NCBI GenBank assembly: GCA_947631915.1
Contig: CANRNC010000001.1
Span: forward strand, 1 to 64,000
Source of the DNA: an uncultured Clostridia bacterium
GTDB lineage: Bacteria; Bacillota; Clostridia; TANB77; CAG-508
Length of the DNA stretch: 64,000 nt
Direction: 5' to 3'
A program made the translations under genes and the position numbers. Shown here one piece after another: positions 11,682 through 22,500 of this stretch (its first letter is position 1; every line of letters starts with the position of its first letter). The notes below the pieces were generated by a model, which saw only the letters and a program-made list of their open reading frames with translations, had not been told where the DNA came from and did not search any database.

Positions 11682-12947
11682 TTATTGCATTTCAAATGCA
11701 ATTTCAAAATTCATGTTATCGTTTAATCTCATTATTATACTAATTTGTCTAGTTTCTGCAGCTGAACTAATTCCATCTTTATAATTTACTTTTATTATAT
11801 AATTTTCTCCTTGCTTTTGTAGCGTTTTATTTCCTAAATAGTTATATTCAAAAAATGTATTACTCATATATGTTTCAAATGTAGCATAATCACTAAAATA
11901 ATTGTTTTTAAACCCAATGTTCAAATACTTATCATATATTGTTTTATATTCTTTATTATCTATCATTTTAAAGATTTTATCTAAATTAGTTGAAATTTTT
12001 ACTTCATCTGATGCTTTTTGATATTCAGAATCTATTTCTTCAGAATTAATAGTATAGTTATCTAATAAAACCTTAAATTTCATTACACTTGTTTCTTTTA
12101 TAATATAATATTTTTTATAATTGTCTATAAGCGTATATTGCACATAATCATCAAATTCATCTTTAGAATATTGGATTATAGTTGAATTTAATAAGCTCTC
12201 TCTATTGTTATCTATATACAACTTAAATGCTTCTATATTTTCAAACTTACTATTTCTATACTCTTCATCTAATAATCCATATGCATCGTTAATATTGTAT
12301 AGTGCATTTTTTTTATATTCAGTAAAGTATTTATTAATAATATCTTCGTTATATATAATCTCTTCTTCATAAGAATTTAGTTCATTCTTTTTTATACTAT
12401 CAATAGTATAATTTTCTATTAATTTTAAATTACTCTCTAAATGTTGTTGCCCATGTGGTATTATTGCAAAAGTCCTATTAGTTTCATCTAATATTACAGT
12501 AAAGAAATAATTAATTTGATTGCTAATGTCAAAAGTATCTTTATCTCTTATTTTAGTGAACACATAGTATATAGAGGCATCATCATAATTAGCTTCCCAT
12601 ATTTCTTGAGCTGTATTCTCTTTTTGTGTATCATAAAATTCAATATTACTTATTTCGGAAGGCTTATATAATAACTTTTGTATTCTTGTATTGTCTCTAC
12701 TATAAACATTATCTAAATAAGTGTTTATACAATTCTCTATAGTATAAAAAGTATTTGCATTTTCTACTATATGTGCTGACGTATTTCTTTCTTCTTCATA
12801 ATGTTCATGATATTCATCTTCTATTTCATTAACATCATTAATATCATTATCTTCTATATTATTTAATTTTATTAATGCCATAATAACAATCAAAATCATT
12901 ATTATTATCATGATTATTAAAAATATTATTCGCTTTATTCCTTTCAA
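11682..12947 (-). CDS. membrane-anchored protein with repeated NTF2/VirB8-like modules, T4SS-associated
   Basis: ORF track gives 13052 start; GGAGGT then TTG at 12947 is a better start (overlaps neighbour's end less); N-terminal TM, repeated YxLLxxEYxxxxFxxxExFKxYI pattern. Confidence 0.6.
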   Translation of the reverse strand: MKGIKRIIFLIIMIIIMILIVIMALIKLNNIEDNDINDVNEIEDEYHEHYEEERNTSAHIVENANTFYTIENCINTYLDNVYSRDNTRIQKLLYKPSEISNIEFYDTQKENTAQEIWEANYDDASIYYVFTKIRDKDTFDISNQINYFFTVILDETNRTFAIIPHGQQHLESNLKLIENYTIDSIKKNELNSYEEEIIYNEDIINKYFTEYKKNALYNINDAYGLLDEEYRNSKFENIEAFKLYIDNNRESLLNSTIIQYSKDEFDDYVQYTLIDNYKKYYIIKETSVMKFKVLLDNYTINSEEIDSEYQKASDEVKISTNLDKIFKMIDNKEYKTIYDKYLNIGFKNNYFSDYATFETYMSNTFFEYNYLGNKTLQKQGENYIIKVNYKDGISSAAETRQISIIMRLNDNMNFEIAFEMQ

Positions 12948-12969
12948 TATTTTTACCTCCAAATCTAAA

Positions 12970-15816
12970 TTAGTGTCCTGTATATGAGAAGTGCATATAA
13001 TCTTGATAATTTCCAGACCAGTTTCCTCCCCAACTCCATCCAATAGCTGCAAATGCTCTAACTAGTACGCCATCTCTAGGTATAGAGAATTCACTTTTAG
13101 CAGGGTTCCAGAAACTTCCTGCATATACTGTACTACCCCTATGTGAATAGTTTTCATTAACGTTTATATCTATTGCAACTCCATAAGAGTGATGTGATAA
13201 AGAACCGCTTCCACCATTATTCATTTTCCTGAATGAATAACCTCCTGCACTATATATTTTAAATCCTTTGTCTTGTGCTTCTTGGAAAACTCGTTGCACA
13301 TCAGCTGTTAAGCTTTTATGAATAGATAATGATCCTGTCGTTTTTGTTCCATCTTTTGTAGTTAAAGCTACAGTTATTGTTTGTATATATTTTGAACATC
13401 CAGCTTGGTCAGTTGGTATTCCATCTGGGAATAAGTACGCTAATTTTTCATCTGAAGATCCTCCAGTTGGTGCTCCTACACTCATTCCTACTTTTGAATA
13501 GAAATTATTTATAAGTTGCAATGTTGTTTTTACCCAATCATCACCTTGGGTTGGATATGCTTCGCTATTTGGACAATATGTGTGACCTATAGCATTAACA
13601 GTATAACGACCTTGAGTGTAATAATATGAACCATTTGCAATTAAATCTCCAAATCCATTAATAGAGTCTCCTACTTCAGCATATATTCTATAATGGCTTT
13701 CTCCTTCCCCATTATGAACAATTCCATAAGGTGTTGAACCTGTTTTAACATTAAACCAGTTATTCCAGCATTGTCCTGCTGTTGCTCCTACTGAATTCTG
13801 TGCATTAGCTGTTTTTGTGGCATTACCCGCATTACCTGCTCCAGTTTCTGTTATTGATACAGCTGCTGCAAATAATGCATTTACCTTATATTTACTTTGC
13901 ATGTCTAAAAATTCTTGCGCATATTGCACTAATTTATCTGATCTTGAATATCCTGTAAAAGCCTCTTTTAATTTTTCTAAATCTGTTATAAACAAACTCT
14001 CATCACTAACATCCAAATCGCCAATTGATGAAAAATCATAAAAACCATCTGATGGTGCATATAAACTTTGAAAATCTAATTCTGTTACCCCAAAATTCTT
14101 ATTAGTTGCACGATATAATAAATATTTTGTTAATTCCAACATATCAACTGTATCTGCATTACTTTCAATTATTGTAAATAGCCATGATTCAACACCGTCT
14201 ATATTTCTTCTTTCATCTTTTGATTTTAAATATAAAGTACAGAAATTTGGATACCCTTCGTCTCCCTCTTGTAAAGTTGGATCTGTTTTCTCTTTAACTT
14301 CAGGAACTCCATCTAATGTATATTTATATTGAATCTGATGATAAAATGTTGTCATTGTATTTTGATTTTTACGATTTTGGAAAACTTTATCAACTTTTTC
14401 TTGATTTTTAGTAACTTTATATCCCGTTATAACAGGTATATTAGCTGCTCCGGTCCCCCATTCAGGTTCCGTTTTTGTACTAGTAGTTTTCCACTCACCA
14501 AATTGTACATTTCCTGCTGTTATTAACTCACTTGGACTAGCTATTGGATCTGGCTCTAGTCTAGTTATTTCTTTCGTTTCTCCATCATCTATTACTTCAT
14601 ATGTATAATTAGCTGCATATTTCATATACCAAATATCAATATTAGTCGCAGCAATTACAATAGTATTATTATATGTCTTTGTGTAATTAATATCAAAATT
14701 ATGTGTTGTACTCTTGACTTCTGGTTCTGTCCAGTCACCCATAGTTTCTTCTCCACTTACAGAACCATTAACTAATGTTCTTTTCCAAGTTCTTGTTGAT
14801 TCCATGTAATTATTATTATATGCTTCGATTGTTTCATCCTGAATTTCTACTAAATTATCATAAATACTTATTTCTATTGAACTATTTAATACAAGATCAG
14901 CAAAATCGCTAATAAACTGTTGATCTCTACCACATACTAGAAATGCCCATAAATAATTAAATGGCATTGTATATTTTGAAATTACTGATTTATAATTAAC
15001 TTTATATGGGCTATATGTGTACTCTATTGTTTCAGGAGCATTTGTTATATTAGGTCTATCCTGTTCAGAATAGTCAGCCTCTTGATCGTCTGGTACAAAT
15101 TCTGTGCTATATTCTCCAGTTGCACTTTTTGTTACTGTCTCATTCCAATTTACTATAATTAAATTTCCGTCTATGTCTATTGAAAAACGGCTTAATACTT
15201 TATCCATTGCTGAAGAATTGCCATTATTGGCATTGTTTATAAGCCCATATAGTGTATCATTATCTGTACTATCTTCAGTTCCTAATGGCATATATTCTAA
15301 TACTTCTTGAACCCCATCACTACCGTTTCTAATAAACTTTACTATTCCCTGAAATTCTCCCTTTGGAACTGAAGTTCCAATTTTACTTGCCTTTCTTAAA
15401 TCTGGATATTGTGTTATGTATTCTGCTGTTATCATCTTTTTTAAATAATCGTGAACATTACCTTTATTAAAATACACATTTAGTTTTCCTCCATGTGTAT
15501 TAAGGTCTTGTATTATTTCATCTGTAAGTACATCTATATCAAAATCTAGTGCATATCCTCCATCTTTAGATTTTTTGGTTTTTAAATCTTTTGTTCCAGT
15601 ACCATCATCTTTAGGTTTTAATACGGATTCACTAGTATGTTTACTTACAGCATTCGGTGTATTAGATGGATCGGATTCATTAAGTGTCCCATCCATTATA
15701 ACTACTAAATACGAAGCTGCACCAACACCAATTATAGCTACAATAGCCGCAAAAATTATTATTAATTGTAATATATGTTTTTTATGATTCACTATGTATT
15801 TTAATACTTCACCCAT
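12970..15816 (-). CDS. T4SS-associated bifunctional cell-wall hydrolase: glucosaminidase-like domain plus C-terminal M15 (VanY-like) peptidase
   Basis: N-terminal TM; LFAAAVSITETGAGN...WNNWFNVK; C-terminal SLSHHSYGVAIDINVN...GWSWGGNW...DYMHFSY zinc-peptidase motifs. Confidence 0.78.
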   Translation of the reverse strand: MGEVLKYIVNHKKHILQLIIIFAAIVAIIGVGAASYLVVIMDGTLNESDPSNTPNAVSKHTSESVLKPKDDGTGTKDLKTKKSKDGGYALDFDIDVLTDEIIQDLNTHGGKLNVYFNKGNVHDYLKKMITAEYITQYPDLRKASKIGTSVPKGEFQGIVKFIRNGSDGVQEVLEYMPLGTEDSTDNDTLYGLINNANNGNSSAMDKVLSRFSIDIDGNLIIVNWNETVTKSATGEYSTEFVPDDQEADYSEQDRPNITNAPETIEYTYSPYKVNYKSVISKYTMPFNYLWAFLVCGRDQQFISDFADLVLNSSIEISIYDNLVEIQDETIEAYNNNYMESTRTWKRTLVNGSVSGEETMGDWTEPEVKSTTHNFDINYTKTYNNTIVIAATNIDIWYMKYAANYTYEVIDDGETKEITRLEPDPIASPSELITAGNVQFGEWKTTSTKTEPEWGTGAANIPVITGYKVTKNQEKVDKVFQNRKNQNTMTTFYHQIQYKYTLDGVPEVKEKTDPTLQEGDEGYPNFCTLYLKSKDERRNIDGVESWLFTIIESNADTVDMLELTKYLLYRATNKNFGVTELDFQSLYAPSDGFYDFSSIGDLDVSDESLFITDLEKLKEAFTGYSRSDKLVQYAQEFLDMQSKYKVNALFAAAVSITETGAGNAGNATKTANAQNSVGATAGQCWNNWFNVKTGSTPYGIVHNGEGESHYRIYAEVGDSINGFGDLIANGSYYYTQGRYTVNAIGHTYCPNSEAYPTQGDDWVKTTLQLINNFYSKVGMSVGAPTGGSSDEKLAYLFPDGIPTDQAGCSKYIQTITVALTTKDGTKTTGSLSIHKSLTADVQRVFQEAQDKGFKIYSAGGYSFRKMNNGGSGSLSHHSYGVAIDINVNENYSHRGSTVYAGSFWNPAKSEFSIPRDGVLVRAFAAIGWSWGGNWSGNYQDYMHFSYTGH

Positions 15817-15849
15817 ATTTTGTCCCTTTCTATTTTATATTACGACATT

Positions 15850-16818
15850 TTATACTTTAACTACTACTCTAGTAAAATTATTATAACTACTTTTATCAAT
15901 TGTTTCATTATATTCATCAAAATTCATTATTACTTTATCAAATACTAGGGACTTCATCTCTCTAGAATTTGAATAACTATTTGAAAACTTGAATGTATAT
16001 GTTTTTGAAGCTCCTGATAAAATTTTCAAATTAGAATATACTATTTCACCAGTATTAGCATATTCTTCAAGTTTATTTTGGTCAAGCAAATATATTGTAT
16101 TCGTCTTTTCTCCATTGTCCAATAATATTGTATTTCCTGTAGTATTAGTAACTTTAAATGTGTATTCTGAATAATCCATATATGTTTCTTTTTTTATGAC
16201 TTCTACATCAATTCCATTAACTTTTGTAGTTCTATTTATATTAGTTCTTCCCACATAATTATTTATATTTAACTTATAGTCAGAATCTTTTTTTACAACA
16301 GTTATATATTCCTGAAGATATCCTGAACTTGAACTTAATTTTCCAGTAGTTAATGCATCTTCAGTTAATTTGATTTTATATGTATCCTCCAACCAATTTT
16401 GAATGCTATAGGTTCTATATGTATTAAATACATTATTATAATATTTATTTTTAAAACTTTCTAAATTTGGAAATATTTCTTCTTTACATTCATCTGTTAA
16501 TAAATTATATGCTTCTTCTATTTTGCCATTATTGCAATTTTTTATAAAAGTATCTATTATAGCTGTATGCTGTTCTAAATCTTTACTTGAAACATTAGAA
16601 CCTTCCACTAGTGATGTTGAGCCTTCTAATTCACCAGTAATATTATTTTTTATATTATTCAATGCTTTACTCGTTTGATTTTTATTATTGTTATCATTGT
16701 TATCATTTTTAAAAAAGTTATTAGATAATTGAATAACAAAAATTATAGCAAGTATTATTAATACTCCTATCCAAAATTTTCCTCTATTTTGATTATACCA
16801 TCTTACAAAATTAAACAT
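15850..16818 (-). CDS. membrane-anchored NTF2/VirB8-like protein
   Basis: N-terminal TM, EEAYNLLTDECKEEIFPNLESFKNKYYN similar to modules in 11682..12947. Confidence 0.5.
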   Translation of the reverse strand: MFNFVRWYNQNRGKFWIGVLIILAIIFVIQLSNNFFKNDNNDNNNKNQTSKALNNIKNNITGELEGSTSLVEGSNVSSKDLEQHTAIIDTFIKNCNNGKIEEAYNLLTDECKEEIFPNLESFKNKYYNNVFNTYRTYSIQNWLEDTYKIKLTEDALTTGKLSSSSGYLQEYITVVKKDSDYKLNINNYVGRTNINRTTKVNGIDVEVIKKETYMDYSEYTFKVTNTTGNTILLDNGEKTNTIYLLDQNKLEEYANTGEIVYSNLKILSGASKTYTFKFSNSYSNSREMKSLVFDKVIMNFDEYNETIDKSSYNNFTRVVVKV

Positions 16819-16965
16819 ATATTTTATCCTTTCTCTTATTGCAAAAACAGATTAAGATTTTCCCTATAATAAATTATAACATATTTAGATATATTTTGCT
16901 ATATTTTTTATAATTAAATATCACATATACAATTGTTGGCAGACACAAGGTCTGCCAATGTAATT

Positions 16966-18678
16966 TTAAATTATTTTTTTAAATATTTTGTTTTCATTTT
17001 TATTTATAAAAATTTCCATTATTACCACTATTATACTAAACACAATTATTTCTATTAATATTGATATATTTAAATTCAAATTTTCAGTTACTTCTTTTAA
17101 ATACCAAATTATTAAGCAACTTACAACAGTCAAAATATATTGAAATAATTTATTATCATTTTGTTTTATAACACTAATGTCATTTTCATAATTTAGTTTT
17201 GGTCTAAATAAATCCAATAATAATAGGATATTACTATTTATAATGTTTAATAATGTTGCCACAACAAACATTAGTAAAATATACTCGTTATTAATTGCTG
17301 GTATTAGATATTTTACAGTTATTAATATAGTTATAGTTATTACCGTATTAATTATCAGTTGAGGTATATTCTTTAGTCTAAATTGTGTACTGAATTTTAT
17401 TGGTATATATTTAAAAAATATTGCACCTTTTCCATACCTTGAAATAGCCGTAAGCGATAGTGAAGATATTGTAAATATTACCTGAATTATTCCTATTATT
17501 AATGAGAACTCACTAAATCCAAGTGAAATACCTTTAAATCTCTCTTCTCCTAGCACATCTACCATAGCTTGTTTTACTATTGGAATTATCGCTATAGCTA
17601 TAAACACAATTATTAATAATATTATAAATATGTTATATATATAATGCATAAAATATGTGGAGTTTTTAAAAATACCTTTAATATCATTTTTTAGATAGGA
17701 ATATTTTTTATCACTAACTTTACATCTCTTTTTTACTTTAACTCTTTTGTTCTTTCTTTTATCAAGGATTGATAAATTTCTTAAAACATCTTTTATGTAT
17801 GTAAATTTTCCTATTGTAAAGAAAATAGCCAATGCTAACAAATCTAGCCCTAAAATTTCTAGAACATATATTATAGAATTTTGATTAAGTTCTGATAGTG
17901 CATTAACTCCTAGTTCTGTGACTATGAAATACTGATTTGTTCTTGTCATTGCGTCTGAAATAAGTTTTAACTGTTCTACTCCTTCCTTTAGGTTATCCTC
18001 TTCTGTAGAAATATAACTCTCTACATTATATTGATCTTTATAATTATTTAAATCAATAATGTTTGTTAATGGCATCAATATAATGAAAGTCATAGCTATA
18101 ATAACTATATTTTTAAATAAATACTTATTTTTTACAAATCTAAATATCTTCATTACAAATATCATTGTAATTAAAACAATTGTTGATAAAAAAATTGATA
18201 CTCCTGCTAATACAATTATCACAAGTGGATAAAATAATGCATTAGATATAGTCCTAACTCCGTATATAAATATCGAAGGTACTGCTATTATTAACTCACT
18301 TCCAAATATTATACTCATCATTACTAAAAATTTAGTAATTAATAATTTCATACTTTTTATTGGCAGACACAAATAATTCTCTAAATCGTCTGAAAAATAT
18401 AATACACTTATTGTTAGTAATATTGTTTGGAACATTACTAATAATTGTAATATCAGAAAGAATAATTCTAAAAAAATAGTCGGTGCTCCTATTTCTTTTA
18501 ATGAATTTATCATTAGATAACTTAAATAAATCACTATTATACATACTAGTCCAGTTATCCAAGTTTTCATAGATTTTTTATTTAATTTATTTGTATCATC
18601 ATCTATTATGTCTGAAGTATCATACGAAGTCTTTAACATTGTCTTTAATAAACTAAAATTAATTTTCTTATTCATCAT
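16966..18678 (-). CDS. ABC transporter permease (multi-TM, 570 aa)
   Basis: multiple TM helices, YFSDDLENYLCLPIK; overlaps ATPase gene. Confidence 0.75.
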   Translation of the reverse strand: MMNKKINFSLLKTMLKTSYDTSDIIDDDTNKLNKKSMKTWITGLVCIIVIYLSYLMINSLKEIGAPTIFLELFFLILQLLVMFQTILLTISVLYFSDDLENYLCLPIKSMKLLITKFLVMMSIIFGSELIIAVPSIFIYGVRTISNALFYPLVIIVLAGVSIFLSTIVLITMIFVMKIFRFVKNKYLFKNIVIIAMTFIILMPLTNIIDLNNYKDQYNVESYISTEEDNLKEGVEQLKLISDAMTRTNQYFIVTELGVNALSELNQNSIIYVLEILGLDLLALAIFFTIGKFTYIKDVLRNLSILDKRKNKRVKVKKRCKVSDKKYSYLKNDIKGIFKNSTYFMHYIYNIFIILLIIVFIAIAIIPIVKQAMVDVLGEERFKGISLGFSEFSLIIGIIQVIFTISSLSLTAISRYGKGAIFFKYIPIKFSTQFRLKNIPQLIINTVITITILITVKYLIPAINNEYILLMFVVATLLNIINSNILLLLDLFRPKLNYENDISVIKQNDNKLFQYILTVVSCLIIWYLKEVTENLNLNISILIEIIVFSIIVVIMEIFINKNENKIFKKII

Positions 18679-19396
18679 TTTTCGTAATCTCCATAAATAG
18701 TTCTTCTAGTGAACCTTCTTCTCCTAATTTTTTCTTCATTTCTTCATAAGTTCCTACAAAAATTATTTTTCCTTTATTTATAATTCCTATCCTATCACAT
18801 AATTTTTCTGCTACTTCTAAAACATGTGTAGAGAAAAATACGCAATTTCCATTTTTAGCATGTTCCCTCATCATATTTTTTAATTTATATGATGATTTAG
18901 GGTCAAGACCAGTTAATGGCTCATCTAAAATCCAATTTCGAGGATTATGTATTAATACCCCACATATAATAATTTTTTGTCTCATTCCATGTGAATAGCT
19001 TTCTATCTTATCTTCTAATGCATCATATATTTCAAATTCTTTTGTAAATTTTTCTATTCTATTCATTCTATCAGTTTCATTTACTTCATATATATCTGCC
19101 ATAAAATTTAGATAATCTATACCTTTTAATTTTAAGAACATATTTGGATCATCAGGAACAAATCCAAATTCTCTCTTTGCTTCAACTGGATTTTTCTTTA
19201 TGCTTTTTTCATTAAATAAGATATCTCCTTCATCAGGCTCTAGAATTCCTGTCATCATTTTTATTGTTGTAGTTTTACCTGCTCCATTTGGTCCTATAAA
19301 ACCAAATATTTCTCCATCATTTATTCTTATATTAATATTTTCAACCACATTCGAATTTTTTCTATACGCTTTAGTAACATTTATTATATCAATCAT
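18668..19396 (-). CDS. ABC transporter ATP-binding protein
   Basis: GPNGAGKTT, SYSHGMRQK, LDEPLTGLDP. Confidence 0.95.
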   Translation of the reverse strand: MIDIINVTKAYRKNSNVVENINIRINDGEIFGFIGPNGAGKTTTIKMMTGILEPDEGDILFNEKSIKKNPVEAKREFGFVPDDPNMFLKLKGIDYLNFMADIYEVNETDRMNRIEKFTKEFEIYDALEDKIESYSHGMRQKIIICGVLIHNPRNWILDEPLTGLDPKSSYKLKNMMREHAKNGNCVFFSTHVLEVAEKLCDRIGIINKGKIIFVGTYEEMKKKLGEEGSLEELFMEITKNDE

Positions 19397-19496
19397 AAAT
19401 ATTCTCCTTTACATATTTTGAGTATAGCATATTATATAGAAAAAATCCATATATATCAACAGGTATTTATTTAATTTATAATTTGTAAATTATAAA

Positions 19497-19530
19497 AATA
19501 GGACATGCCTATACACATGTCCTATTAAAT
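19497..19530. terminator. hairpin terminator
   Basis: ataggacatgcctatacacatgtcctat. Confidence 0.55.
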
Positions 19531-19532
19531 AA

Positions 19533-22500
19533 TTATCCAATTAGGTTTCCATACATTTTCATTAATATGGTTTTCGTTCCTGAACTTACTTTACCATCTA
19601 ATAATCTTTCGACATCTTTTGGTTCTTTTCTATCTCTTTTTAGTTCAATCATTTCTTGTGCCAATTCAAATATTTTTGGTTTATCTGCTTCAGATGCATT
19701 TTTCCATGCTTTTCCTATCTGTGCCATATTTCTATCATCATTTATTCCATATCGTTTACATGCTTCTTCTATTGCTCTTGCATTTTCCTCTGAAAGTCCA
19801 GATTCCTTCATTATAGTTTGAACATCTTGGCTTACTCTTTTTGATGAAGTTTTTGTGCTAGATTTCTTCTGCTCACTACTAGAAGATGATTTTCTTGGTG
19901 TACCAGAAACTGCTCCAACTATGCCTGTTGCCGCACTAGTTACTGAACTAGCTGTTCCTTCTACATTTCCACTTACTGCATTTAGTGCTGTATCTATTAC
20001 ACCTTCTACTGCAGTTCCCGCCGCATCTACGGCTCTACTTCCAGCTGTTCCCACAAAATCTGCTCCTTTTTGTATTGCACTTGCGGCTATTTTCTTAACC
20101 TTTTGTTTAGTTGTATTATTACTTGAACCTTGAATTACGCTATCTTTAGTATAATATTCAGAATCATTTTTTGCGAAATTATCTTGACCATTATTTGTAC
20201 CTGAATCTCTTTCTACACTACCATCTACTTGTTGATTTGCACTTTCTGAATTGTTATTTTCAGTAGTATTCTGCTCTCTATTCAAATCTTCATTCATTCT
20301 GGTTCTTGCTTCATTATTTGTATTATTTGATTCAGTACTTGAACCTCTACTTGAACTGCTTCTTGAACCGTTACTTGAGCTGTTTCTTGAACTGCTACTT
20401 GAACCGTTACCTGAACTGTTACTTGAAGCGTTATTTATCTGTGTTTGCTGTACTCTCATTCCTGAATCACTTGAATTTGAACTAGCATTTCCTTGGTTTC
20501 CAATGTTTCCACTTTGCGTATTGTTTGTATCTTGATTATTAGCATTATTAAATGAAACTATATTAGATCCATTATTCTCTGAATTCATAGTTCTTACATT
20601 TTGTACATTATTATTGCTTTCATTATTAGAGTTATTACCTTCTACCACTCTAAAATTATTTCTAGCTGATGCAGAAGATGTTGAAGCTCTTGAATTACTG
20701 TTACTATCCCTTCTACCTACAGAACCTCCTTGTCCTCCATATGCTATAGTACCAGATTCATTAGCTATTCCTGTGTTATTAGTACTGCTTCCTCTATTTT
20801 CAATTGGTGCTGTGAGCTCATCAAGATTTGTTGCCTCTCCTATTCTTCCCATTCCAGCACTACCATAATTTTCTTCTCCTGAAGCCATTTGCATTGCCAT
20901 AGGATCACCAGTGTTAGGACTATCATTTATTCTCATCTGAGTTATTTTTGGATCATTAGTAGTATAAAATTCTCTTTCTCCATCTCCTCCGATTGGAATA
21001 TTTGCTCTTCTTTGGCCATTGTAGTTTTTTACCATTTCCTTTTTATCTGCATCCATCCATGCATCTCCACTTTGCTCATTATATCCCATAGCAGATAATT
21101 GTTTATTAACATCGTCTAAATCATTTCTATATACTTCAGTTACAATACTATCGCCTAAACCTTTTGCTTCCTCTTGTTTTATACCATTCTCTAATTTTTC
21201 TTTTCTATCTAATAAAGATTGTACTTTTGGATTGTTAGTTTCTTCACTATAATCTAGAGAAGCAAGTTCTTTATTAACAGCGTCTAACTGTGCTTTAAAT
21301 TCTTTAGCCACTTTTCCATTTCCTCTACCATGGCTTTCTTCTTCTTTTATTGCTTCTTCTAATTGTTCCTTATCTCTTAATAATGAATTTCTTCTTTTTT
21401 GTTCAGGTGTTAACTGTTGTTCATTTCCAGCTTTAGCTACATTTGTTCTTGGTTGATTATTTTGATTTTGAGAAGTGGGTTGTGTTCCATTGTCAATTTC
21501 ATCATCTGGTTTTGGTACATTTTGTGCACCTGCACCTGATGGAGGTGGATTATTTCCTCCGTTTCCTTGAGAAGGTAGTTGATTTACTGGCGTTCTGATT
21601 TTTCCAGCTGACGCATCATTTCCATCAGCATCATTACTTTCTCCTAACATTGAACCTATTTTGTTGCCTCCTGCAACTGCTAATCCGGTCGCAAAATTTA
21701 CTCCTCTAGATGCAGTTCTTCTTACTGTTCTTGCTATTGATGTTGCAGCTCGTTCTGTAGTCTTTATTGCACGAGTTGTATCTTGTAAAGATCTTCCTAG
21801 ATTTCCCATTCTTGTATCTTGTATTCCTAGTAGATCCTTTAATAAGTTTTCAATAAACAATAGTCCCATTATAGCTACAATTACATATACTGGACTTCCT
21901 ACTGCTAATTCCATTGCACCTCCAATTAGTATTGTATAAAGGAATAGATGTAATGGTTGTATTGCTAAAGTACCAATAAATTCTTTAAGCCATAAATTTA
22001 AAGTGTGTGCTCTGGAACCATTAACCCTATTTATTGGATACATCACACCTACAATAGGTGCCAACATAATAAGTGCTGCCATATATACTACCCTTTTTCC
22101 ATACATCCATACAAAAGCTACAGTTAATATTACAAGCATAATATAAACAAATGCCCAACCTATATGTTCCCATGTCTCAACTGTCTCATCTGATTCTTCA
22201 TCTGATATTTCATATATTTTTTGTAATCTGTATCTTGCTTGTTCAGTAAAAGTAGATGCTACTATATATGTTTTATTTTCGGTTTCTGTATTAACTCCAT
22301 CTAAATCCCTATCCTTAAGCTCTGTCCATATTTTTTCTCCTTCAATGCCAAAGGCCTCTCCAATTACAGTACCACTATTTGCAACACTATCTATAGCACC
22401 TTGATCACCTGCACTAATGCCATCTGCAGGTACAATATAGTCCAAACCATTTATTGAATTTGTAATCATGTTTATTAAGGTTACTGACCCCGCCATAATA

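Noticed and set aside
18361-18375. ttggcagacacaa match between 16936 and the ABC permease gene as a repeat family
   Set aside because: The permease copy encodes a normal conserved stretch (LCLPIK); the 16936 copy is just a terminator-like hairpin.
19567-21939. Plus-strand ORFs opposite the VirB6-like gene
   Set aside because: Antisense of low-complexity Ser/Asn codons yields long spurious leucine/valine-rich ORFs; no RBS or homology.
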